From the NCBI RefSeq assembly GCF_902364945.1, contig NZ_CABJFS010000004.1:1-64000 (forward strand): 64,000 bases of DNA. Reading direction: 5' to 3'. This document shows positions 52,603-60,566 of this stretch, one piece after another. Source of the stretch: Collinsella aerofaciens. GTDB taxonomy: Bacteria; Actinomycetota; Coriobacteriia; Coriobacteriales; Coriobacteriaceae. Position 1 is the stretch's first letter. The number at the start of each line of letters is the position of its first letter. The notes beneath the pieces are model-generated. The model worked only from the letters and a program-made list of their open reading frames with translations, was not told the origin of the DNA and ran no database searches. The position numbers and the translations under genes are program-made.

Positions 52603-53790
52603 ATGTCGAGCCTCACCGGTAAGTCATTGAACCCTGTTATGAATCGCAGGAGCGTTATCGCGAGCGCAGCAGGTCTGGGGGCGATGTCCATTCTAGCTGG
52701 CTGCTCCTCCAACGGCGGCGACAGCGGTTCCGCGTCGGGCGACGCTTCGTTTAAGATCGGCACCATCGGCCCGCTGACCGGCGCCAACGCGTCCTACGGC
52801 AAGTCCGTTACACAGGCTGTCGAGCTTGGCTGCAAGGATTTCTCGACTAAGGAGCTGCCGCTTGTCAGCAAGGCCGAGGACGACCAGGCTGACGGCGAGA
52901 AGGCCGTCAACGCCTTCAACACCCTGCTCGACTGGGGCATGCAGGCCCTCGTCGGTCCGACCACCACGGGTGCGTCGGTCGCCGTTGCCGCCGAGTGCGG
53001 CAACGACCCCGAGACGTTCATGATCACCCCGTCCGCGTCCTCCGAGGACGTTACCAAGGGCAAGGATTGCGTCTTCCAGGTTTGCTTTACCGACCCCAAC
53101 CAAGGTGTCAACGCTGCCAAGTTCCTGGCAGAGAAGTATGCGAACGAGAAGTTCGTGCTGTTCTATAACTCCGGCGACGCCTATTCTTCGGGCATCGCAG
53201 ATTCCTTTAAGGCCCAGGCCGCTAAGTCTAAGCTTGAGATTGTCGACGAGGAGACCTTTAAGGACGACTCCGCCACGAGCTTTACCAACCAGCTGACCAA
53301 GGCCAAGCAGGCCGGCGCCACCATGATCTTTGCGCCGATCTACTACACGCCGGCGTCCGTCCTGCTCAAGAACGCCAAGGACATGGGCTACGACGTCAAG
53401 ATGATGGGCTGCGACGGCATGGACGGCATCCTGGGCGTTGAGGGCTTCGACACCTCTCTGGCCGAGGGTCTGCTGCTCATGACCCCGTTCTCCGCCGACG
53501 ACGAGAAGAACGCCGACTTCGTCAACGCTTACAAGGATAAGTACGGCGATACCCCCGACCAGTTTGCCGCCGACGCCTACGACGGCGTGCATGCTGTGGT
53601 CGAGGCTCTCAAGGAGGCCGGCCTGGGCGTCGACGCCGACCCCACCGAGGTTGCCGAGAAGCTTCCCGAGGCCATGCGCAACATTACCGTTGACGGCCTG
53701 ACTGGCAAGCTCTCCTGGAACGACAAGGGTCAGGTCCAGAAGGACCCGACGGCGTACGTCATTACCGACGGCAAGTACGTACAGGCCTAA
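52603..53790 (+). CDS. livJ: Branched-chain amino-acid ABC transporter, substrate-binding lipoprotein 2
   Basis: A close paralogue of livJ1 (395 residues) with an N-terminal signal carrying NRRSVIASAAG and a LAGC lipobox, then GTIGPLTGANASYG. The sequences diverge most at the signal and in ligand-pocket loops, which suggests different specificity. The region around 53326-53394 is identical at DNA level to livJ1. ATG 52603 follows GAGAGGAGAGCCGC. It lies directly before the permease genes. Confidence 0.92.
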   Translation: MSSLTGKSLNPVMNRRSVIASAAGLGAMSILAGCSSNGGDSGSASGDASFKIGTIGPLTGANASYGKSVTQAVELGCKDFSTKELPLVSKAEDDQADGEKAVNAFNTLLDWGMQALVGPTTTGASVAVAAECGNDPETFMITPSASSEDVTKGKDCVFQVCFTDPNQGVNAAKFLAEKYANEKFVLFYNSGDAYSSGIADSFKAQAAKSKLEIVDEETFKDDSATSFTNQLTKAKQAGATMIFAPIYYTPASVLLKNAKDMGYDVKMMGCDGMDGILGVEGFDTSLAEGLLLMTPFSADDEKNADFVNAYKDKYGDTPDQFAADAYDGVHAVVEALKEAGLGVDADPTEVAEKLPEAMRNITVDGLTGKLSWNDKGQVQKDPTAYVITDGKYVQA

Positions 53791-53929
53791 TAGGCCGCCT
53801 TACATAGAGCGGTTTTGATCCCAAGCAGGGGAGGTTTTGGCCTTCCCTGCTTGCTTGGTATCTAGGGACGATGTAACGTCCCTGTTTCATACATCAACTG
53901 GAAACCTATTCGAAAGGGGGATGTGGAAC

Positions 53930-54811
53930 ATGACGGTCTTTATCCAATACCTGGTCAACGGCCTGTCCATGGGCAGCGTCTACGCCATCATCGCGTTGGG
54001 CTACACCATGGTCTACGGTATCGCCAAGATGCTCAACTTCGCTCACGGCGACGTCATCATGGTCGGTGCCTATGTCTCGTTCTGTGCCACGTCGTATCTC
54101 GGCCTCCCGGGCTGGGCATCTGTAGTTCTCTCTTGTGTGGTCTGCACGGTTCTCGGTGTTCTCATCGAGGGTCTGGCATACAAGCCGCTGCGCCAGGCGG
54201 GCCCTCTGGCCGTTCTGATCACGGCCATCGGCGTGTCTTACTTCCTGCAGAACGCCGCGCAGCTTCTGTGGGGCGCCACGCCCAAGAACTTCACTTCGCT
54301 CGTCACCTTCCAGGTGCCGGAGTTCTTGGCCAAGTTCAACGTAAGCGCCGTCTCGCTCGTCACCATCGTCGCCTGCCTGGTTATCATGGCCGGTCTGATG
54401 TTCTTTACAGGTAAGACCAAGATGGGCAAAGCCATGCGCGCCGTGTCCGAGGACAAGGCCGCCGCTCAGCTCATGGGCATCAACGTCAACCGCACCATTT
54501 CGATGACGTTTGCCATCGGCTCCGCCCTTGCCGCCATCGCCGGCGTGCTGCTGTGCTCCTACTCGCCGGTGCTGCAGCCCACGACGGGTGCCATGCCTGG
54601 CATCAAGGCCTTCGATGCCGCTGTCTTCGGTGGCATCGGCTCCATCCCCGGCGCCTTTGTCGGTGGCATTCTCATCGGTATCATCGAGGCGATGGCACAG
54701 GCTTATATTTCCACGAGCCTTGCCAACTCCATCGTCTTTGGTGTTTTGATCATCGTCCTGCTCGTCAAGCCTGCTGGCCTCTTGGGCAAGTACGTCCCCG
54801 AGAAGGTGTAG
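53930..54811 (+). CDS. livH: Branched-chain amino-acid ABC transporter permease LivH
   Basis: A membrane subunit of the high-affinity branched-chain amino-acid importer, 293 residues with about eight helices. Family blocks are NGLSMGSVYAIIALGYTMVYGI, NFAHGD, MGKAMRAVSEDKAAAQLMGI and AVFGGIGSIPGAFVGG. I choose ATG 53930 (MTVFIQYL), nine bases after AAAGGGGG; the ATG at 53921 abuts the ribosome site. livM follows immediately. Confidence 0.93.
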   Translation: MTVFIQYLVNGLSMGSVYAIIALGYTMVYGIAKMLNFAHGDVIMVGAYVSFCATSYLGLPGWASVVLSCVVCTVLGVLIEGLAYKPLRQAGPLAVLITAIGVSYFLQNAAQLLWGATPKNFTSLVTFQVPEFLAKFNVSAVSLVTIVACLVIMAGLMFFTGKTKMGKAMRAVSEDKAAAQLMGINVNRTISMTFAIGSALAAIAGVLLCSYSPVLQPTTGAMPGIKAFDAAVFGGIGSIPGAFVGGILIGIIEAMAQAYISTSLANSIVFGVLIIVLLVKPAGLLGKYVPEKV

Positions 54812-55900
54812 GTGAGCGTTATGAAGTTTCTTAAAGAAAAGCAGACGCGTCACGACTTTGTTACGTATGCCATGTGCATCGTGGCATTCGCCATCGTGTT
54901 CTTTATGCAGTCCAACCATATGATCCCGCGCATGATCGCCGGCCAGTTGGTCCCCATTACGGCCTACATCGTTATGGCCATCTCGCTCAACCTCGTTGTC
55001 GGCATCGCGGGCGACTTGTCGCTGGGCCACGCGGGCTTTATGAGCGTCGGCGCCTATACGGGCATCGTTACCGCGGTTGCCCTCGAGAGCGCCGTCCCCT
55101 CCGATCCAATACGTCTTGTCATCAGCATCGTGGTCGGCGCCATCGCTGCCGCTATCCTGGGCTTCTTGATCGGCATCCCGGTCCTTCGCCTGAGCGGCGA
55201 TTACCTGGCTATCGTGACGCTGGCCTTTGGCGAGATCATCAAAGAGATCGTCACTTGCCTTATCGTGGGTGTCGACTCGCGCGGCCTGCACGTGATCTTT
55301 AACATCACGGGCAACTCTACGATCGACGACCTGCACCTGCTCGAGGACGGCACCGCCATCATCAAGGGCGCCCAGGGCGCCTCGGGCGTGTCGACGTACT
55401 CGACCTTCCTCGCCGGTGCCATCCTGGTCATGGTCGCACTCGTGATTGTGCTCAACCTGGTTCGCAGCCGTACCGGCCGTGCCATCATGGCCGTGCGCGA
55501 TAACAAGATTGCAGCCGAGTCCGTAGGCATCTCCGTCACCGAGTACCGCATGATCGCCTTCGTGGTTTCCGCTGCCCTCGCCGGTGCTGCCGGAGCTCTC
55601 TTCGGCGGTAACTTCTCGCAGCTCTCCGCCACCAAGTTCGACTTCAACACGTCCATCCTCATCCTGGTGTTCGTGGTCCTGGGCGGCCTGGGCAACATGC
55701 GCGGCTCCGTCATTGCGGCCGCGCTGCTCACGGTGCTCCCCGAGCTGCTCCGTCAGTTCTCGGACTACCGCATGCTCATCTACGCCATCGTGCTGATCCT
55801 GGTCATGATCTTTACCAACAACCCGCAGCTCAAGGCGTTTTTCGGTCGCGTCAAGGATCGCCTTGTTCCCAAGAAGGAGGTGGCAGCCGATGCCCAGTAA
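54812..55900 (+). CDS. livM: Branched-chain amino-acid ABC transporter permease LivM
   Basis: The second permease subunit, 362 residues with about ten helices. GDLSLGHAGFMSVGAY, LSGDYLAIVTLAFGEI, AVRDNKIAAESVGI and GGLGNMRGSVIAA mark the family. The start is GTG 54812 right after the livH stop; an ATG at 54821 is possible. Its 3' end overlaps livG by 11 bases. Confidence 0.92.
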   Translation: MSVMKFLKEKQTRHDFVTYAMCIVAFAIVFFMQSNHMIPRMIAGQLVPITAYIVMAISLNLVVGIAGDLSLGHAGFMSVGAYTGIVTAVALESAVPSDPIRLVISIVVGAIAAAILGFLIGIPVLRLSGDYLAIVTLAFGEIIKEIVTCLIVGVDSRGLHVIFNITGNSTIDDLHLLEDGTAIIKGAQGASGVSTYSTFLAGAILVMVALVIVLNLVRSRTGRAIMAVRDNKIAAESVGISVTEYRMIAFVVSAALAGAAGALFGGNFSQLSATKFDFNTSILILVFVVLGGLGNMRGSVIAAALLTVLPELLRQFSDYRMLIYAIVLILVMIFTNNPQLKAFFGRVKDRLVPKKEVAADAQ

Positions 55901-56750
55901 GTTTGAGTTCAACAAGGGCAAGATGGTCCCGTATCCTTCTGGCGCCATTGTTCCCGATCGCGACCTGGGCCAGCGCCCGGCGCTCGAGTGCATCCACCTG
56001 GGCATTGAGTTTGGCGGCCTCAAGGCGGTCGACGACTTTAGCCTGACCATCGGCAAGACCGAAATCGCCGGTCTGATCGGCCCCAACGGCGCCGGTAAGA
56101 CCACGGTTTTCAACCTGCTTACCAAGGTGTACCAGCCCACACACGGCACCATCCTGCTCGACGGCGAGGACACCTCGGGCAAGTCCGTCTATCAGGTCAA
56201 CCGTATGGGCATTGCCCGTACCTTCCAAAACATTCGCCTGTTTAACACCATGACGGTGGAAGATAACGTAAAGGTCGGTCTGCACAACCAGGAGCGCTAC
56301 TCCGGTTTTGAGGGCGTGCTGCGCCTGCCGACGTATTGGAAGCACGAGAAGGCCGCCCACGAGCGCGCCATGGAGCTGCTGTCCATCTTTGATATGGAGC
56401 ATCTGGCAAACGAGCAGGCCGGATCGCTGCCTTACGGCGCCCAGCGTCGCCTGGAGATTGTCCGCGCGCTTGCCACCAACCCCAAGCTGTTGCTGCTCGA
56501 CGAGCCTGCCGCCGGCATGAATCCGTCCGAGACCGCGGAGCTCATGGCGAACATCGTAAAGATCCGCGACACCTTTGGCATTGCCATCATGCTGATCGAG
56601 CACGACATGTCGCTCGTCATGAACATCTGCGAGGGCATCTGCGTGCTTAACTTCGGTAAGGTCATCGCCAAGGGCACGGCCGAGGAAATCCAGAACAACG
56701 AAGCCGTTATCGAGGCGTATCTGGGCAAGCAGGATAAGGGGGAGAACTAA
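55890..56750 (+). CDS. livG: Branched-chain amino-acid ABC transporter ATPase LivG
   Basis: An ATPase subunit of 286 residues: Walker A GPNGAGKTT, a variant signature SLPYGAQRRLEI (usually LSYGQQR), Walker B LLLLDEPAAGMNP and the H-loop IEHDM. The first about 30 residues precede the ABC domain. ATG 55890 follows a near-perfect AAGAAGGAGG inside livM; the coding ends overlap by 11 bases. Confidence 0.95.
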   Translation: MPSKFEFNKGKMVPYPSGAIVPDRDLGQRPALECIHLGIEFGGLKAVDDFSLTIGKTEIAGLIGPNGAGKTTVFNLLTKVYQPTHGTILLDGEDTSGKSVYQVNRMGIARTFQNIRLFNTMTVEDNVKVGLHNQERYSGFEGVLRLPTYWKHEKAAHERAMELLSIFDMEHLANEQAGSLPYGAQRRLEIVRALATNPKLLLLDEPAAGMNPSETAELMANIVKIRDTFGIAIMLIEHDMSLVMNICEGICVLNFGKVIAKGTAEEIQNNEAVIEAYLGKQDKGEN

Positions 56751-57464
56751 ATGGCAGAGCCGATGCTTTCCGTCTACAACATCAACGTCTGGTACGGCGC
56801 CATCCACGCCATCAAGGACATCTCCTTTAACGTCAACGAGGGCGAGATCGTGGCCTTGATCGGCGCGAACGGTGCCGGCAAGTCTACAACGCTTAAAACC
56901 GTCTCGGGCCTGCTGCGTTCCAAGACCGGCTCCATCAAGTTTATGGGCGAGGATATTACCCACACGCCTGCCGACAAGCTGGTGGGCAAGGGCCTGGCCC
57001 AGGTGCCTGAGGGCCGTCGCGCCTTTTTGCAGATGACGGTCGAGGAGAACCTGGAGATGGGCGCCTACACGCAGCCCAAGTCCACGGTTGCTCCGGGCCT
57101 TGAGCGCGTCTACGAGCAGTTCCCTCGCCTTAAGGAGCGCCGTCGCCAAGTCGCCGGTACCCTTTCGGGAGGCGAGCAGCAGATGCTCGTTATGGGCCGT
57201 GCCCTTATGAGTAACCCCAAGCTGCTCATGCTCGATGAGCCTTCCATGGGTTTGGCGCCGATTTTGATCGAGCAGATCTTCCAGATTGTCGAGGACCTGC
57301 ACAAGGCCGGCACCACGGTGCTTCTGGTCGAGCAAAACGCGCAGATGGCGCTCTCGATCGCCACACGCGGCTACGTGCTCGAGACCGGCAAGATCACCAT
57401 GACCGGCACGGGCCAAGAGCTCCTGCACGACGACAACGTCCGCAAGGCTTACCTGGGCGGTTAG
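56751..57464 (+). CDS. livF: Branched-chain amino-acid ABC transporter ATPase LivF
   Basis: The second ATPase, 237 residues: Walker A GANGAGKST, LSGGEQQM signature, Walker B LLMLDEPSMGLAP and VEQNA switch. It begins directly after the livG stop and closes the operon. Two hairpins follow, at 57471-57492 and 57537-57578. Confidence 0.96.
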   Translation: MAEPMLSVYNINVWYGAIHAIKDISFNVNEGEIVALIGANGAGKSTTLKTVSGLLRSKTGSIKFMGEDITHTPADKLVGKGLAQVPEGRRAFLQMTVEENLEMGAYTQPKSTVAPGLERVYEQFPRLKERRRQVAGTLSGGEQQMLVMGRALMSNPKLLMLDEPSMGLAPILIEQIFQIVEDLHKAGTTVLLVEQNAQMALSIATRGYVLETGKITMTGTGQELLHDDNVRKAYLGG

Positions 57465-57470
57465 GCGGTT

Positions 57471-57578
57471 CCGCCGTTCTACCGAACGGCGGACCAGTCG
57501 ACGCTGCGCGGGCGCCAGAGCGACAACTTGTCATTCAAAGAGGGCGGCATGACCAGAAGGTCTATGCCGCCCTCTTTT
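57471..57578 (+). terminator. Double stem-loop terminator after the liv operon
   Basis: CCGCCGTTC (57471-57479) pairs with GAACGGCGG (57484-57492). A stronger stem, AAAGAGGGCGGCAT (57537-57550) with ATGCCGCCCTCTTT (57564-57577), follows and ends in TTTT. The second is a strong intrinsic terminator, the first probably auxiliary. Confidence 0.85.
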
Positions 57579-57657
57579 CATGCCAATTTGTTCGCTCTGG
57601 CGCCCGCTCGCTGTCCGTCCTCTGCTTGCGGCGTTGCTTTGGTTCTGCCCCCTTTAT

Positions 57658-57722
57658 GTTGCGGTGGAATAGGGACTAAATGGGAGTCTCAGAGGCCAAA
57701 ACAGTCCCTATTCCACCGCAAC
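57658..57722. repeat. Long inverted repeat C (20-bp perfect arms)
   Basis: GTTGCGGTGGAATAGGGACT (57658-57677) and its exact reverse complement (57703-57722) enclose 25 bases. Read on the opposite strand the loop gives GTTTTGGCCTCTGAGACTC, resembling the loop of the repeat at 697-760. It lies between the liv operon terminator and cutC. The arms are too perfect for drift, so the element is either recent or maintained. Confidence 0.68.
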
Positions 57723-57782
57723 TTCATGGGGATGTGTGACAATGCCCGTCGGAAAACATCTGCTGTCTTTGGGGGTCTATCT

Positions 57783-58460
57783 ATGCTGTATGAGTTTTGT
57801 GCCGAGAACTTTGAGCGGGTGCCGGCAGCTATCGATGCCGGTGCGGGGCGCATTGAGCTGTGTGACAACCTCGCCGTCGGTGGAACCACGCCTTCTGCCG
57901 GCGTTATCAGCGCCACGGTCAACTACGCTCACGAGCACGATGCGCGCGTGATGTGCATGATTCGTCCGCGTGGCGGTGACTTTCATTACAACCAAGACGA
58001 GCTGCGCATGATGGAGATGGACCTGGGCCTTGCCGTAAGCGCCGGCGTTGACGGCTTGGTCTTTGGCTGCTGCAAGCCCTGCGCTGGCGGATGGGCGCTC
58101 GATGAGCTTACGTTGGGCGCCCTCGTGATGGCCGCGGGCTGCGCGACCGAGGAATGCAAGCGTGAGCCCATCGACATCACCTTCCACATGGCGTTTGATC
58201 AGCTCTCGCCCGAGGCTCAGCTCGACGCCGTCGGCACACTCGCCGATTGCGGCGTTACGCGCATCCTGACGCACGGCGGTGCCGCCGGCACGCCGATCGA
58301 GGACAACCTTGAGCATCTGTCGCGTCTTATCGAGTGTGCGGGAGACCGCCTGACCATCCTTCCCGGCGGCGGCATTTCCACGGCCAACCGCGATACCGTG
58401 GCGGCGGCACTGGGCGTCTCCGAGCTCCATGGCACCAGGATCGTGCCACTGGAGGTATAA
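57783..58460 (+). CDS. cutC: CutC-family protein
   Basis: A 225-residue TIM-barrel protein with the family's LYEFCAENFE, AGAGRIELCDNLAVGGTTPS, MIRPRGGDF, FHMAFDQ and ILTHGGA blocks. CutC was named for copper homeostasis in E. coli, but the biochemical role is disputed. The ATG 57783 follows GGGGGT; longer frames run into the inverted repeat. The GalT-like gene starts three bases after its stop and is probably co-transcribed. Confidence 0.9.
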   Translation: MLYEFCAENFERVPAAIDAGAGRIELCDNLAVGGTTPSAGVISATVNYAHEHDARVMCMIRPRGGDFHYNQDELRMMEMDLGLAVSAGVDGLVFGCCKPCAGGWALDELTLGALVMAAGCATEECKREPIDITFHMAFDQLSPEAQLDAVGTLADCGVTRILTHGGAAGTPIEDNLEHLSRLIECAGDRLTILPGGGISTANRDTVAAALGVSELHGTRIVPLEV

Positions 58461-58463
58461 CCC

Positions 58464-59261
58464 GTGGCGCTGGTATTTGACGTTCAGCAGGCGAACGGTA
58501 AGCCCGACGACAACCGTCGTCCCGGCACCGCGTGCCCCTTTTGCGATACAGAAGGGCTCACCGACATCATTCGCCGTGATGGCGATTGCATTTGGCTCGA
58601 GAATAAGTTCAAGACCCTGCGCGCCACCCGTCAAACCGTGCTGATCGAGTCGGCCGATCACGATGCCGACCTGGTGACCTATGAGCCGGATGAACTCCAC
58701 CATGTGATGCGGTTTGCCCTGGGTTGCTGGCAGCAGATGATCGATTCACAGCAGTATCGAAGCGTGCTCATGTACAAGAACAAGGGTCCGCTCTCGGGCG
58801 GTAGTCTCGTTCATCCGCACATGCAGATTGTGGGTTTTGAGCAGGAAGACGGCTACACTTCGCTGACTTCTGCCAATTTCGAAGGCATCAATGTCTGGCA
58901 ACAGGGGAGAATCGCGGTCAACATCTCAACCGAGCCCATCATGGGATTCTTTGAGGTCAACGTCTCGGCTCCACAGGGAATCGCCGCCAGCGACGACGCC
59001 CACGACCAAGCCGAGGCAGACCTGTTTGCCGATGCGATTCAGGTGGTTCTGCGCTACATTTTGCGCGAACACCATGGCGGTCGCGCAGAGTCGTACAACC
59101 TGTTCTTCTATCACCTGGACGGTCGGACCATTGCCAAGGCGCTGCCGCGTTGGGTGGTTTCGCCCTACTTTGTGGGCTATCGTTTGGCCCAGGTCAATGC
59201 CGAGACGACGCTCGATATCGATGCTGAGCGTCTGCGCGCACGCCTGGAGGCGCTTGCATAG
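58464..59261 (+). CDS. DUF4931 / GalT-like HIT-superfamily protein
   Basis: A 265-residue protein with a CPFC zinc knuckle near the N-terminus and the HIT/GalT nucleotide-transfer motif GGSLVHPHMQIVG. The family resembles galactose-1-phosphate uridylyltransferase but lacks the usual gal neighbours, so the natural substrate is unknown. The GTG 58464 follows GGAGGT and sits three bases after the cutC stop. Confidence 0.78.
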   Translation: MALVFDVQQANGKPDDNRRPGTACPFCDTEGLTDIIRRDGDCIWLENKFKTLRATRQTVLIESADHDADLVTYEPDELHHVMRFALGCWQQMIDSQQYRSVLMYKNKGPLSGGSLVHPHMQIVGFEQEDGYTSLTSANFEGINVWQQGRIAVNISTEPIMGFFEVNVSAPQGIAASDDAHDQAEADLFADAIQVVLRYILREHHGGRAESYNLFFYHLDGRTIAKALPRWVVSPYFVGYRLAQVNAETTLDIDAERLRARLEALA

Positions 59262-59291
59262 CCAAAGGCTCGGCCTCGCGCCTGTGGCTGG

Positions 59292-60290
59292 CTATTTCGC
59301 CATTACGCTGCGGCCAGCCTCGACCCGCTTGCGCTGGGCGGCGCGCTCCTCGCCGGTCAGGCGCTCAAAGAGATGCCCGATAATTGAGGCCAACACCTGC
59401 TGAAACAGCGTTCCGCACATGACGGGAAACACGACTTCGCCCGGGAAGTACTGCGTGGCGATGACGGCGCCCGAAGAGATGTTACGCATGCCGCAGGTAA
59501 AGCACATGGTAGTCGTCTCGCTATATGGCAGATGGAGCGCACGAGCGACCAGAAAACCGACGACAAAGCCGCTGATGGCGAAGGTCAAAATAAAGAGGGC
59601 GACTTCTAGGCGCACCGCGTTCATGTGCAGCACGTACTCGCTCATGGCGGTGGAGTTGGACGCGATGACGCCCATCATCATGAACTTGCAGGCGGGCGAG
59701 AGCGCGGGGGAGAGTTTCTCGTGTCCCCATCCGCGCGTGAGTTCGTTGATCACGATGCCGAGCACGGCGGGGATGGCGATCATAAAGGCCATGTCTTGCA
59801 TCATGCTCGGCACATCGATCGAGACGGTGGCACCCAGCAAGAGCTTAAGCGTGAGCGGAATCGTCACAGGGGAGATAACCGAGGACGTCAGGATGATGGT
59901 GAGCGCGAGCGGGCCGTTGCCGCCGAACATGCTAATCCACATAAAGGCAGTGACTGCCACGGGCACGCTGTACTCGAGCACGATGCCGCAGACAAGGTTG
60001 GGGTTGGAGCCAAAGAAGAGTGACCCTATGGCATACGCCGCGATGGGGATGAGCACAGCCGAGACAAATAACGCCAAAATCAAATGTAGCGGACGGCGGA
60101 ACACCTCGGTTACCTGGTGGAAGGTGTTGCTGAGCGCACCCTGAAACGTCATAAAGGCAAACAGGGCGGGAACGATGGGCTTGAGCACGCCGATCTGCTG
60201 GGGAAAGAGCACGCCGAGCGCCACGCAAATCGGAACGATGATTTGCATGTGCCCCGCGAGAAATTTGCCCAGTCCAACCCACTGCTTCAT
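59292..60290 (-). CDS. Bile acid:sodium symporter (BASS) family transporter
   Basis: A 332-residue membrane protein with about nine or ten helices and BASS-type elements: FMTFQGALSNTFHQ, VLEYSVPVAVTAFMWI, TIILTSSVISPVTIPL and FTCGMRNISSGAVIATQYF. Relatives carry bile acids, pantoate or other organic anions with sodium. For a gut bacterium bile acids are an attractive but unproven substrate. The ATG is at 60290. It is divergent from the recJ-helicase gene. Confidence 0.82.
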   Translation of the reverse strand: MKQWVGLGKFLAGHMQIIVPICVALGVLFPQQIGVLKPIVPALFAFMTFQGALSNTFHQVTEVFRRPLHLILALFVSAVLIPIAAYAIGSLFFGSNPNLVCGIVLEYSVPVAVTAFMWISMFGGNGPLALTIILTSSVISPVTIPLTLKLLLGATVSIDVPSMMQDMAFMIAIPAVLGIVINELTRGWGHEKLSPALSPACKFMMMGVIASNSTAMSEYVLHMNAVRLEVALFILTFAISGFVVGFLVARALHLPYSETTTMCFTCGMRNISSGAVIATQYFPGEVVFPVMCGTLFQQVLASIIGHLFERLTGEERAAQRKRVEAGRSVMAK

Positions 60291-60452
60291 ATGCGCTTGC
60301 GACTCCCTTTGCTCGTGAATCCGTTTTGAATGGATATGCTAGACGCTCGCATGCGTCCGTGCGTCAGAAACGCTTGATTATTTCGAGGCTATTACCGGCA
60401 TCGTTTATCGAAACCGCGGCGTGCTGCGGCGATTGGCGTCCGCACTGCACGG

Positions 60453-60458
60453 TATAAT
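60453..60458 (+). promoter_or_regulatory. -10 box of the recJ-helicase gene
   Basis: A consensus TATAAT lies at 60453-60458 in the 276-base divergent gap, with a weak TTGGCG 15 bases upstream. The start codon is about 110 bases downstream. Confidence 0.45.
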
Positions 60459-60566
60459 AAATCCGTTCAACAGATCTGCCTGCCGAAGCGGGCATACACA
60501 GAGGACTCATCGCTATGAACCGTGAGAGGTATCGCGGCGACCTGCCCCTATCGGGGGTGGGTGCCT

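Noticed and set aside
53906..56182. A 758-codon minus-strand frame over the liv operon
   Set aside because: Antisense shadow of livH, livM and livG, with an Asp/His-rich low-complexity translation typical of reverse-complement frames in this genome.
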